Shown here piece after piece: positions 52,709 through 60,935 of a stretch of 64,000 bases of DNA; position 1 is the stretch's first letter, and every line of letters starts with the position of its first letter. The stretch covers positions 403,975 to 467,974 of the forward strand of contig CAJTDN010000001.1 in NCBI GenBank assembly GCA_910574865.1, given 5' to 3'. Under the pieces are notes generated by a model. That model saw only the letters and a list, made by a program, of their open reading frames with translations. It searched no databases and was not told the DNA's origin. The position numbers were made by a program, and so were the translations under genes. Source of the stretch: Lachnospiraceae bacterium (GTDB lineage: Bacteria > Bacillota > Clostridia > Lachnospirales > Lachnospiraceae).

Positions 52709-52876
52709 TACTATAAAATTCCCGGACAGCGGCTATGTTATGGAGGATGCTTGCATCCGCAATAATATAGACATTGGACGGGCTAACCCATATGAACAAG
52801 TAGGGCGATAGCCCGGATTGTGAATTCGGGTAACGATTGTGGGAGTGCGTAAGCACGGAGTAATCGACTTTTATTC
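52709..52876. repeat. Dispersed repeat B, copy 1
   Basis: Begins ACTATAAAATTCCCGGAC and ends GACTTTTATTC. It matches 54411-54576 at roughly two thirds of positions in the same order (GACGGGYTAACCC, GARCAAGTAG, TGCGAATGCGGGT-like, GTGAGTGC-like). Both copies read as Arg/Ser-rich peptides on the minus strand, which I take as non-coding. Confidence 0.6.
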
Positions 52877-53043
52877 CCGCGAGCAACGAGCCAAAGTCAT
52901 GCCTCCATGACCTTGGCGACTGCCGCGAGGGTGCGATATCCCGCAGCTTGCTGCGGAATATTGCACTTATAGTGGTATCGCCGTCAGGCGACATGTCAGT
53001 TTAGTTATAGTAGGTTATCAGACAAATCATAAGCACTACAAAA

Positions 53044-53080
53044 ACAAAAAAACCCGCAAGCACTAACGCCTGCGAATCTT
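53044..53080 (-). terminator. Terminator after tRNA-Asn
   Basis: In minus orientation CGCAGGC and GCTTGCG form an imperfect stem, followed by GGGTTTTTTTGTTTTTG, directly after the tRNA 3' end. Confidence 0.65.
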
Positions 53081-53086
53081 TCCAAA

Positions 53087-53158
53087 CTCCCCGAGTTGGG
53101 CTCGAACCAACAACCCCGCGGTTAACAGCCGCGTGCTCTACCATTGAGCTATCGAGGA
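53087..53158 (-). tRNA. tRNA-Asn (anticodon GTT)
   Basis: The minus strand folds as a 72-base cloverleaf. The acceptor is TCCTCGA/TCGGGGA with discriminator G, the D-stem is GCTC/GAGC, and the anticodon stem is CGCGG/CCGCG with loop CTGTTAA. The T-arm is GTTGG-TTCGAGC-CCAAC. No CCA is encoded. Confidence 0.95.
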
Positions 53159-53267
53159 CCACCATGAAATTCTCTCTGAAATCAAATTTCCTATGACACC
53201 ATATATAATGCCACAAACGCGCCCATTTTGCAAGGGGGAATTTCAAGTTTTTTATTTTTTTGTTATT

Positions 53268-53546
53268 TAGCGTCGGTGTACAGAAAGCAACACGGTCGAT
53301 GAAGGGCATATTTCCCCTCTTTCATCGTTACTTTCACTCCGCGTACGTCCTTGTACGCGTCGCTTAAGTGCCTTGAAAGGGGGGAAATATGCCTCTTCAC
53401 GACTCTACGACCTCACCCATAGGGATTTCAAGGGTTTTCAAGGAAGATGAATGAGGCGTACAGGGACGTACGCCGATTGAAGATGACGCTGAAAACCCTT
53501 GAAATCACATGGGCTGAGGCGTGTTGCCCTCCGTACACCGACGCTA
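53268..53546. mobile_element. MITE copy 2 with an abutting orphan end
   Basis: A 279-bp copy of the element at 17045, with six differences, all transitions. It lies between tRNA-Asn and the end of the CvpA gene. At its right end the shared TA is followed by GCGTCGGTGTACAG (53547-53560). This is a bare inverted terminal end of a second copy, so two ends face each other across one TA. Confidence 0.9.
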
Positions 53547-53571
53547 GCGTCGGTGTACAGTTACTTTTCAC

Positions 53572-54390
53572 TCAAAACGAAATCAATTTTCCAAGCAACG
53601 GGTTATGGTCGTACAAGAACTGCAAAAACGCGTTGTTCTCTATCTGTTCGATACATGCCGCGCCAAACGTCGTGCCATACATGACCGTGAACAGCAGGAA
53701 GGCAACCCACACGAGCAGCAGCGCGACAAGCAGGCCGATGGCCGCGCCGCCCCAGTGGTTGACGGTGCCAAGGATTGGCAACTCCCCGATGAGGTCCACT
53801 GCCGCCATTAATGCCCTCACGATGATGATGGCAAACAAAAACGTTACCAGGAACGAGGCGACGTGCATCAACATACGGGCGACGAATGACGCCACGTATT
53901 CCCAGAAGTTATTCGCCCCCAGTTCCTCGTAAATCATGTTGTTATTGTTTTCCAACAACGCCTCCTTCACGAAATCCGGCAGCACGCTGTCGCCGACTTG
54001 TTGGATTTGCTGGTCCAGCGGGATGTCCCCTATCGCCTGCAGGAACGCCTGCGCGTTAATCCCGTGGATTTCCAGGTTGTCCCCTTCAATCTTTTGCAAG
54101 TCTTCCTGGGACATGCCGGCCAGCGCGGTCCCGCTCAAGTCCTTCTCCAGCAGCATGTCGCCCGACATGTTGGCCGCGAAGCCCTCCATGCATTTTTCCT
54201 CGATCATCTCGTCAATCGGCGTATACTTGATTAATGCGTCACCGACGTACGGCGACAAGAAGACCACGATTACCATCGTAATCACCGTGGACAGCAGGGA
54301 CAACCCGATTTTTAAAAGTCCCCGGATGTATCCGACCACGACGCTCACCACGAATATCAATACCACCACCAGCAAAACCATGTTATCCAT
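53572..54390 (-). CDS. CvpA family membrane protein
   Basis: A 272-residue protein starting at 54390 (GAGGAG 6 bases upstream). It has N-terminal helices (LLVVVLIFVVSVVVGYIRGL and LLSTVITMVIVVFLSPYVGD), a soluble insert (about 65-150) and C-terminal helices (VTFLFAIIIVRALMAAVDLI and IGLLVALLLVWVAFLLFTVM), with the family's GTVNHWGGAAIGLL turn. CvpA proteins are tied to envelope maintenance and colicin V production. It is last in a three-gene envelope operon. Repeat B lies between it and the DUF5711 gene, and the MITE ends 25 bases past its stop. Confidence 0.85.
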   Translation of the reverse strand: MDNMVLLVVVLIFVVSVVVGYIRGLLKIGLSLLSTVITMVIVVFLSPYVGDALIKYTPIDEMIEEKCMEGFAANMSGDMLLEKDLSGTALAGMSQEDLQKIEGDNLEIHGINAQAFLQAIGDIPLDQQIQQVGDSVLPDFVKEALLENNNNMIYEELGANNFWEYVASFVARMLMHVASFLVTFLFAIIIVRALMAAVDLIGELPILGTVNHWGGAAIGLLVALLLVWVAFLLFTVMYGTTFGAACIEQIENNAFLQFLYDHNPLLGKLISF

Positions 54391-54410
54391 TTCTTTCTCC
54401 TCATCACATT

Positions 54411-54576
54411 TTACTATAAAAGTCCCGGACGGCGGCGAAGCGATAGCAAGCTTGCTTGCATATTCGTTTCGACATCGGACGGGTTAACCCGTATGAGCAA
54501 GTAGTCCGATGGGACAAACTGCGAATGCGGGTGTCGATTGCGTGAGTGCCTTGCACGAAGCAGTCGACTTTTATTC
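54411..54576. repeat. Dispersed repeat B, copy 2
   Basis: Second copy of the repeat at 52709. It occupies the gap between the DUF5711 and CvpA genes and contains a possible hairpin GCAAGCTTGC. Confidence 0.6.
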
Positions 54577-54580
54577 ATGG

Positions 54581-55774
54581 CTACCGCACGAGGTAGACCT
54601 CGCGCAGTTCGTCCGTCCCCATCACGTAGTACCTGGTCGGCACGGGCGACGGTATCACCGCCAGCGCGTCGAGCCGCAGGTCGCATTTCAGCCGCTGTAT
54701 GCCGGTAGCCGTGATGATGCAGCAGCGGGATCCTTCATATAAAATAATCTCGTCCCCGCTCATCTCCACGTTGGCATACTCGTTATCTATCGCCCTGGTC
54801 ATCACTTCGCGGCCGGACGTGTCGTACAAGCGCACCTCGTAACCCGACTTTTCCTCGTTCAGCAGCACGAAGCCGACATACTTGTCAGAGTGGAACGCCG
54901 ACTTGATCTGCTGGCCAATCTCCACCTCGACCTTCTTTTCCGGCACCTGCCCACCCTCGTACACGATAAAGGAATGGTCGCCGACCGCCACGGAAAACTT
55001 GTCATCCATAAAATACACTTCCGGTATGACGGCGTCCTCGAACTCTTCCATGCAGACCACGTGGTTTTTCTCCGACTTCCCCCGTTCGCCAAAATTATAA
55101 TAAACCACCTTGGAACTTAAAGAACCGTCCGCCGTATACAAGTACGATACCATCAGGATTGTCCCGTCCCGCGACATTTCCAACGCAATCGGGTATCCAA
55201 GTTCCTCCGTCGAGACCTGGTTCTCCACCAGCACGTTTCCCACGGCGTCATAAGTGATTACCTGCGGGGACAGCTCGTTTTTTAAAATGACGCTGACGAT
55301 TCCCTGTCCCGAAACCGACATCTTTTCTATGGGGAGGTTCGTCTCGATTTCCCCTTTCAGCCCTTTTTGCGTAAATACCTGGATCGTGTTGCCCCCGCCG
55401 TCCGCCACGGCAAACGAGCCTGCCGCCGTGTCAATCACGGGATTCGAAAACTGGCCGGGCCAAATCCACTGCTCCTCGTTCTCGAAGTTCAAAAATGCCA
55501 CGCCGTCCCGGCTGTACCGCACGATGCCGCTCCCATACGCCCGAAAATGGTTGCTGTCGGAAGTCACCTTCTTATAAGACCGCGCTTTCTGGACGGACGT
55601 ATACGGACGGCTCGCCACCAGCAGGTACGTTCCATAAAGCGTCATCGCCGCCAACATGGTGAACGTGGCCACCCGCTTGATCCTGGAAGCCCTCGCGTTT
55701 CGCTTCTTCTGCCGAACCTCCTCCAACGTGGGCGGAGCCACCAGCTTTATATTTGGATTCTTCTTCTGTGCCAT
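54581..55774 (-). CDS. DUF5711 family protein, membrane-anchored propeller
   Basis: A 397-residue protein with AGAGGTG before the ATG. A cytoplasmic basic N-terminus and one membrane helix (about 35-52) lead to an outside part made of repeated beta units (GIVRYSRDGVAFLNFENEEQ, IEKMSVSGQGIVSVILKNEL, LEMSRDGTILMVSYLYTADG). These fit a seven- or eight-bladed propeller. The family (DUF5711) is common in Lachnospiraceae and has no assigned role. It follows the LysM gene by 41 bases and precedes CvpA, so the three may act together at the envelope or division site. Confidence 0.8.
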   Translation of the reverse strand: MAQKKNPNIKLVAPPTLEEVRQKKRNARASRIKRVATFTMLAAMTLYGTYLLVASRPYTSVQKARSYKKVTSDSNHFRAYGSGIVRYSRDGVAFLNFENEEQWIWPGQFSNPVIDTAAGSFAVADGGGNTIQVFTQKGLKGEIETNLPIEKMSVSGQGIVSVILKNELSPQVITYDAVGNVLVENQVSTEELGYPIALEMSRDGTILMVSYLYTADGSLSSKVVYYNFGERGKSEKNHVVCMEEFEDAVIPEVYFMDDKFSVAVGDHSFIVYEGGQVPEKKVEVEIGQQIKSAFHSDKYVGFVLLNEEKSGYEVRLYDTSGREVMTRAIDNEYANVEMSGDEIILYEGSRCCIITATGIQRLKCDLRLDALAVIPSPVPTRYYVMGTDELREVYLVR

Positions 55775-55815
55775 TTATTTCACACCTCTGTTACCATCAT
55801 ACCAAAACTTTCCTC

Positions 55816-57141
55816 TTACGGCAACACTAATTTTTGCCCGATGAAAATTAAATTTCCGTCCTCCAGCCCGTTCACCCTGCATATCTCGTCAATATGGGAA
55901 ATGTCGCCGTACACTTTTTTGCTAATCAACGCCAACGTGTCTCCCTGCTGCACCTCGTAAATACCATCGCCATTCTCCTGGCCGCCGTTTTCATCACCCG
56001 CGGCTTGCCCGCCATTCCCGTCGCTTGCCGCTTGTCCGCCATTTCCGTCGCCCGCGGCTTGTCCGCCATTCCCGTCGCTTGCCGCTTGTCCGCCATTTCC
56101 GTCGCCCGCGGCTTGTCCGCCATTCCCGTCGCCCCCCGCCTGGCCGTCATTTCCGTCACCCGCGGCTTGTCCGTCGGCTCCGTCCTTTCCTTCCCCGTCC
56201 TCCGACGCGTCCTGCGAACCATCTTTTCCTGACGCGTCCTTTCCTGTCACCGCCTTCACGTTTCCACTCGTCTCCACCACCTGGCCGTCCGCTTCTTTCC
56301 CGTCTCCTTCTTGCCCGTCACCACCTTGCTTGTCCGGGGACGTGCCCCCTTTATCCCCGTCTCCTTGTGCCGTCGTCTGGCCCGTCAGGGCATCCAGGCC
56401 GTCTTGTACCGACCTCATCTTGTCCGCATTATTCAGTGTCACCACGCCCATGATAACGACAATCAGCACCAGGCACGCGCTGAAGCTATACATCGCCCGC
56501 GCCGCCCGCCTTTGCTGCATGCGCTCCTCACGCAGGCGTATCGCCCCCCGAAAATCCTTTGCCGCCCGGTCCTCCACGGTCTCCGTTGGCGTCGCGCCGT
56601 TCTTTTTCCTCGTAGAAATCATGTAATTCTGCATGCACGGGTTTTTCTCATAATACGTGTAATGTCCCTCGATGGGCAGCAAGTCGTTGAATTTATGCAC
56701 GTAATACATCTCGTCCTTCTCAATGGAATCCTTTAAAATGCATATCGTATTCTTCTTTGGAAACGACTTCTTATGGAGCTTGGCCATGTTTTTTTCCAAC
56801 TTGAGCACCGCCCCCGGACGCGCGATGAACCATCCGAGCATTTCCCCGTCCTCAAAATATTGCTTGCAGTCCTCATAGGCCTTTTTCCAGGTATCCTCGT
56901 CCACCACGTAGTCCATCCCGTCCATTTTCAATTCGTGCATCCGCACCGCGCCATATATGTATACGTACTCCTCCTCTTCCGTCTTTTGGAAATCGCCAAT
57001 CAGGAACGCGCCCACCGCTTCCTCCCCCGACTTTTCACATAACTGCGAGAAAAAAGTGTCCACGTAATCCTCCACATATATCTTGGGCGAGTCGTTCACG
57101 TTGCCAATCTGACGCACGTTTTTAGGTAATTGTCTTGCCAT
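55816..57141 (-). CDS. LysM protein with a cytoplasmic JAB-like domain
   Basis: A 441-residue protein. Residues about 15-165 resemble a JAB/MPN-like domain (DTFFSQLCEKSGEEAVGAFL, EEEYVYIYGAVRMHE, GEMLGWFIARPG) but lack its metal ligands. A basic stretch and one membrane helix (about 217-237) follow. The outside part has nine-residue repeats (GNGGQAAGD type, about 325-385) and a single LysM (GIYEVQQGDTLALISKKVYG, about 396-415) that would hold peptidoglycan. AGAGGTG precedes the ATG. It heads the operon with DUF5711 and CvpA. Linking a cytosolic domain to the wall suggests a sensor or scaffold. Confidence 0.78.
   Translation of the reverse strand: MARQLPKNVRQIGNVNDSPKIYVEDYVDTFFSQLCEKSGEEAVGAFLIGDFQKTEEEEYVYIYGAVRMHELKMDGMDYVVDEDTWKKAYEDCKQYFEDGEMLGWFIARPGAVLKLEKNMAKLHKKSFPKKNTICILKDSIEKDEMYYVHKFNDLLPIEGHYTYYEKNPCMQNYMISTRKKNGATPTETVEDRAAKDFRGAIRLREERMQQRRAARAMYSFSACLVLIVVIMGVVTLNNADKMRSVQDGLDALTGQTTAQGDGDKGGTSPDKQGGDGQEGDGKEADGQVVETSGNVKAVTGKDASGKDGSQDASEDGEGKDGADGQAAGDGNDGQAGGDGNGGQAAGDGNGGQAASDGNGGQAAGDGNGGQAASDGNGGQAAGDENGGQENGDGIYEVQQGDTLALISKKVYGDISHIDEICRVNGLEDGNLIFIGQKLVLP
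55985..56150. repeat. 27-base tandem repeats inside the LysM gene
   Basis: About six units of 27 bases (each with GGCTTGTCCGCCATT) encode the nine-residue linker GNGGQAAxD. Units alternate two versions, a sign of recent duplication in pairs. Confidence 0.85.
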
Positions 57142-57353
57142 TTTCTATTCACCTCTTCAATTTTTTTCCACCCATGCCGTCGCAATCCGTAAATAATCCA
57201 ACCGCACGGTCGGGCCTTTTTGCCATTTTCCGTCCTTGTCCCACCTCATGGCCGCTTGCGGGTTTTTAAGCAGGCCAGATACATGATAGCACAAGAAAAA
57301 GGCCGATTTTAGCGGTTATTGTCGGCTAAATTCGACATCAACAAAATTTTTTC

Positions 57354-57382
57354 TTGACATTTCGTTTTGCCGCCGCTATAAT
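57354..57382 (+). promoter_or_regulatory. Consensus promoter of the T-box/TrpB unit
   Basis: TTGACA (57354-57359), 17 bases, TATAAT (57377-57382). Transcription should start near 57389, just before the T-box stem I. Confidence 0.9.
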
Positions 57383-57388
57383 GTACCC

Positions 57389-57744
57389 ATACCAAGAACC
57401 GATGAACAAGAGTAGTAACCTTTGCATTGGTATTCCCAGAGAGCCGCGGGTTGGTGGAACCGTGGCAGTACCGGCGTAGGCGAATGGACTTGTGAGGGCA
57501 AACTGAAACCGGTTGGCGGGGTTTTGTTTCGTTTGAGTTCCAAGCGGACACAAACCACGGCATGGCCGACGGACGGCGCAAGGCACGGACGCGGCATCGG
57601 CGTAGGGGCGACGGATTCCGCCCGTTATCTTACGGAACATGTATGATGGTACATGGCTGAGCGCATTCTTTATATGAATGAATTTAGGTGGCACCGCAGA
57701 GTTTTCTGTCCTATTATTTCTTTGGAAATAGTAGGATTTTTTTT
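57389..57744 (+). promoter_or_regulatory. T-box leader, tRNA-Trp type
   Basis: Stem I landmarks are GAACAAGAGTAGTAAC near 57400 and AGAGAGCCGCGGG at 57435. The codon-like specifier GAA-TGG-ACT has TGG at 57485-57487. The T-box is AGGTGGCACCGC (57686-57697), whose TGGC (57689-57692) would pair with GCCA, the 3' end of tRNA-Trp with discriminator G. The terminator is CCTATTATTTC/GAAATAGTAGG (57710-57735), then eight T. Uncharged tRNA-Trp should favour readthrough into the TrpB-like gene. Confidence 0.9.
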
Positions 57745-57939
57745 GCCCCCATGGCCCGACGCGCGGCGGGCCGGCCACGGAAGCCGGAACAAGGGGGGCG
57801 CCCGCGAACCACCGAAACCGGGCGCGGTCGCCCGCAAAACCTGATCGGATGGTATTCCCATACCTATGGCACATAAGTTGTCACATACCGACACGTGCCA
57901 ACGGGCACACTAATAAAAATTTCAAAAAGGAGACGAAAA
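57745..57939 (+). other. Long GC-rich leader between T-box and TrpB gene
   Basis: This 195-base stretch holds several stems (GGGCG/CGCCC near 57820, GTGCC/GGCAC near 57900) and no ORF with a ribosome site. It is longer than usual after a T-box. Confidence 0.4.
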
Positions 57940-59316
57940 ATGAGCGAGAAAGCAATCCCTTACAAAATCTACCTGGAAGAGCACGAAATGCCGACGCAGT
58001 GGTACAATGTGCGGGCCGACATGAAGAACAAGCCGGCGCCGCTTTTAAACCCCGGCACCTTAAAGCCGATGACGGCCGGGGAACTGGGCGCGGTCTTCTG
58101 TGACGAGCTGGTGAAGCAAGAGCTGGACGATACGACGGCTCACTTCGACATTCCGCAGGAAATCCGCGACTTTTACAAGATGTACCGCCCGTCGCCGCTG
58201 GTACGCGCCTATTGCCTGGAGAAGGAGCTTGGCACGCCGGCGAAGATTTACTATAAGTTCGAAGGCAACAACACCTCCGGCAGCCACAAGCTGAACTCGG
58301 CCATCGCCCAGGCTTATTATGCGAAACAGCAGGGCCTTAAGGGCGTGACCACCGAGACCGGGGCCGGACAATGGGGAACCGCCTTGTCCATGGCCTGCGC
58401 ATACCTGGGTCTGGACTGCAAGGTCTACATGGTCAAATGTTCCTACGAGCAAAAGCCGTTCCGCCGCGAGGTGATGCGCACCTACGGTGCCAACGTGACC
58501 CCGTCCCCGTCCGAGACGACCAACGTCGGCCGCAAAATCCTGGCCGAACACCCGGGAACGACCGGCAGCCTCGGCTGCGCGATATCCGAGGCCGTGGAGG
58601 ACGCCACGACCCACGAAGGTTACCGTTACGTGCTGGGTTCCGTACTTTCACAAGTGCTTCTGCACCAATCGGTCATCGGCCTGGAGACGAAAGCGGCTCT
58701 TGACAAGTACGGCATCAAGCCGGACATCATTATCGGTTGCGCGGGCGGCGGCTCCAACCTGGGTGGCTTGATTTCCCCGTTCATGGGCGAAAAGCTGCGC
58801 GGCGAGAACGATTACCGCATCATTGCCGTGGAGCCGGCAAGCTGCCCAAGCCTGACGCGTGGAAAATATGCCTACGATTTCTGTGACACCGGCATGGTCT
58901 GCCCATTGGCGAAAATGTACACGCTCGGCAGCGGCTTCATCCCGTCTGCCAATCATGCGGGAGGCTTGCGCTACCACGGCATGAGTTCCGTGCTCTCGCA
59001 GCTTTACGATGACGGCCTGATGGAAGCGACCTCCGTGGAACAGACGGCCGTGTTCGACGCCGCCACCAAGTTCGCCCGCGTGGAAGGCATCCTTCCTGCA
59101 CCGGAGAGCAGCCACGCCATCAAGGTGGCCATCGACGAAGCCTTGAAATGCAAGGCAACCGGCGAGGAGAAGACCATCGTCTTCGGCCTGACCGGAACCG
59201 GCTATTTCGACATGGTCGCCTATGGAAAATACAACGACGGCGAGATGCAGGACTATATCCCGACGGACGAGGACCTGGCCGTCGGATTCGCCGGACTGCC
59301 GAAAGTGGATTTGTAA
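57940..59316 (+). CDS. trpB: TrpB-like (TrpB2 type) pyridoxal-phosphate enzyme
   Basis: A 458-residue PLP enzyme that couples indole and serine to tryptophan. The PLP lysine is Lys117 in SGSHKLNSA, the catalytic-loop Glu139 is in TETGAGQWG, and the phosphate loop is CAGGGSNLGG. The N-terminal extension (1-80) and PTQWYNVRADMKNKPAP mark the TrpB2 subclass, which lacks the usual TrpA partner interface. AAGGAG lies 7 bases before the ATG at 57940. No trpA or other trp gene is adjacent. It probably salvages indole or serves Trp synthesis alone, under T-box control by tRNA-Trp. Confidence 0.92.
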   Translation: MSEKAIPYKIYLEEHEMPTQWYNVRADMKNKPAPLLNPGTLKPMTAGELGAVFCDELVKQELDDTTAHFDIPQEIRDFYKMYRPSPLVRAYCLEKELGTPAKIYYKFEGNNTSGSHKLNSAIAQAYYAKQQGLKGVTTETGAGQWGTALSMACAYLGLDCKVYMVKCSYEQKPFRREVMRTYGANVTPSPSETTNVGRKILAEHPGTTGSLGCAISEAVEDATTHEGYRYVLGSVLSQVLLHQSVIGLETKAALDKYGIKPDIIIGCAGGGSNLGGLISPFMGEKLRGENDYRIIAVEPASCPSLTRGKYAYDFCDTGMVCPLAKMYTLGSGFIPSANHAGGLRYHGMSSVLSQLYDDGLMEATSVEQTAVFDAATKFARVEGILPAPESSHAIKVAIDEALKCKATGEEKTIVFGLTGTGYFDMVAYGKYNDGEMQDYIPTDEDLAVGFAGLPKVDL

Positions 59317-59335
59317 TTCTTATCATGATTTACGG

Positions 59336-59620
59336 GTAATCGAGTAGGAGGCGGTGACTAGCCGCCGTCCTCTCACGGCATCGGACATACGGTTCTCGTA
59401 TCCGGCGCTTTCAATAGTTGACGTGCACCGACTGATAGGCGGTGGCTAAATCATAAAAGCCGCTGTTTATCAGTCTTTCTTTTGTCATTGCCATGTTTAT
59501 GGCAACCATGTGTATCGTGAACCAATATCCCCTGCGACTGTTTCTGGCCTGCAACGCCAAGTCCCTCGGCAAAATTTCATCTATACCAGACATAATGATG
59601 TCATCACGCTTCTTCATGAA
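59336..59620 (-). mobile_element. 3' remnant of a group II intron with its reverse transcriptase end
   Basis: The minus strand encodes the end of a maturase/reverse transcriptase: DLALQARNSRRGYWFTIHMV, then MTKERLINSGFYDLATAYQS and VHVNY with a stop at 59411. It is followed by GGATACGAGAACCGTATGTCC and GTGAGAGGACGGCGGCTAGTC, ending CCTCCTACTCGAT, a form I associate with the 3' end of such introns. The rest of the intron and the enzyme are missing, so it is immobile. Confidence 0.6.
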
Positions 59621-59881
59621 GGGGAAAACGCCTGCGCCACGGCATATATTGCAGGCCTGCAGTCATTTCCCGACAGCCCCAACATCTTATTATGCCTATA
59701 CTACCAAAATCATGTCAGAAATTTCCAAAATCCTCGAACTGGAAGAGGAACATCAAAAGTACGCCGAATTGTACGAGAAAACCAAGGCGGCGGTTTCGGA
59801 AACCAATGTACAATATCATTATTTTTTCGGCAGCACGAAGTTGCAAACGAAATACATCAAAGAAATAAATTCCAAATTATA
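59621..59881 (+). other. Remnant coding stretch, unknown
   Basis: A frame from an ATG at 59714 reads MSEISKILELEEEHQKYAEL, then YEKTKAAVSETNVQYHYFFG and a stop at 59882. The peptide is coiled-coil-like, but there is no ribosome site, and the upstream part (HEGENACATAYIAGLQSFPD) lies in another frame. I take it as the broken end of a lost gene. Confidence 0.35.
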
Positions 59882-59922
59882 AAAACCGCCCTAACGAACT
59901 TTTATCGCCGGGGCGGTTTTTA
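59882..59922 (+). terminator. Rho-independent terminator
   Basis: AAAACCGCCC (59882-59891) pairs with GGGCGGTTTT (59911-59920), and more T follow. It reads well in both directions and separates the plus-strand debris from the transketolase operon. Confidence 0.85.
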
Positions 59923-59996
59923 TATGAATACTTATGGAAGTCCTTTTCGCCAAGTTCAGACTTCGCTATGCTTAGGATTCACTAACTTGCTTTCGG

Positions 59997-60935
59997 TCAC
60001 GCAAACGCCTTCACTTTCTCATAAATGCTCTCCGCATCCAATCCATATTTCTTCACCAGTTCCACGGCCGGGCCGGATTCCCCGAACGTGTCGTTGACGC
60101 CAATCTTAAGCACCTTCGTCGGCGCCTTCTCGGACAGCACGTCGCAGACGGCGCTTCCCAGTCCGCCAATCACGGAATGCTCCTCGACCGTGACGACCTT
60201 GCCCGTCTCCTTGGCGGCCGCGACTACCAACTCCTCATCCAACGGCTTGATGGTGTGGATGTTGATGACCTTCGCCTCGATGCCGTCTGCCGCCAACCTC
60301 TCCGCCGCTTCCAGGCAGTTTGCCACCGGAAGTCCGGTCGCGATGATGGTCACGTCCTTGCCCTCGCGCAGCACCACGCCCTTGCCAAGCTCGAACTTGT
60401 AGTTTGCGTTGTCATTGATGACCGGCACCGCCAGCCTGCCGAAACGCATGTAAACCGGTCCCTGGTGCTCGTAGGCCGCCTTGACCGCCGCCTTTGCCTC
60501 CACGTCGTCGGACGGATTGATGACCACCATGCCCGGAATCGTCCGCATCAGCGCAATGTCCTCATTGCACTGGTGGGAAGCCCCGTCCTCGCCTACGGAA
60601 ATTCCCGCGTGGGTCGCTCCAATCTTCACGTTCAGCTTCGGGTAACCGACGGAATTGCGCACCTGCTCGAACGCACGTCCCGCCGCAAACATGGCAAATG
60701 AACTGGCAAACGGTACTTTCCCGGTAGCGGCAAGCCCCGCCGCCACGCCAATCATGTTACACTCCGCGATACCGCAGTCAATATGACGCTCCGGAAACGC
60801 TTTTTTAAACACACCGGTCTTCGTGGCCGCAGCCAGGTCCGCGTCCAAAACCACCACGTCGGCATGCTCTTTTCCCAATTCGGCCAAAGCATTACCGTAG
60901 CTTTCTCTTGTTGCGATCTTCTTTACTTCTGACAT
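59997..60935 (-). CDS. Transketolase, C-terminal subunit
   Basis: A 312-residue subunit holding the pyrimidine-binding and C-terminal domains of transketolase. It shows RESYGNALAELGKEHADVVV, ERHIDCGIAECNMIGVAAGL (with the conserved catalytic Glu), HAGISVGEDGASHQ and EEHSVIGGLGSAVCDVLSE. It overlaps the N-terminal subunit gene by 13 bases, so both are made together. The pair transfers two-carbon ketol groups in the non-oxidative pentose phosphate pathway. The split form is usual in Clostridia and archaea. Confidence 0.93.
   Translation of the reverse strand: MSEVKKIATRESYGNALAELGKEHADVVVLDADLAAATKTGVFKKAFPERHIDCGIAECNMIGVAAGLAATGKVPFASSFAMFAAGRAFEQVRNSVGYPKLNVKIGATHAGISVGEDGASHQCNEDIALMRTIPGMVVINPSDDVEAKAAVKAAYEHQGPVYMRFGRLAVPVINDNANYKFELGKGVVLREGKDVTIIATGLPVANCLEAAERLAADGIEAKVINIHTIKPLDEELVVAAAKETGKVVTVEEHSVIGGLGSAVCDVLSEKAPTKVLKIGVNDTFGESGPAVELVKKYGLDAESIYEKVKAFA

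Noticed and set aside
52679..52994. Long N-terminal extension of the SEC-C ORF
   Set aside because: The extension is the complement of repeat B; only the last 22 codons resemble a protein family.
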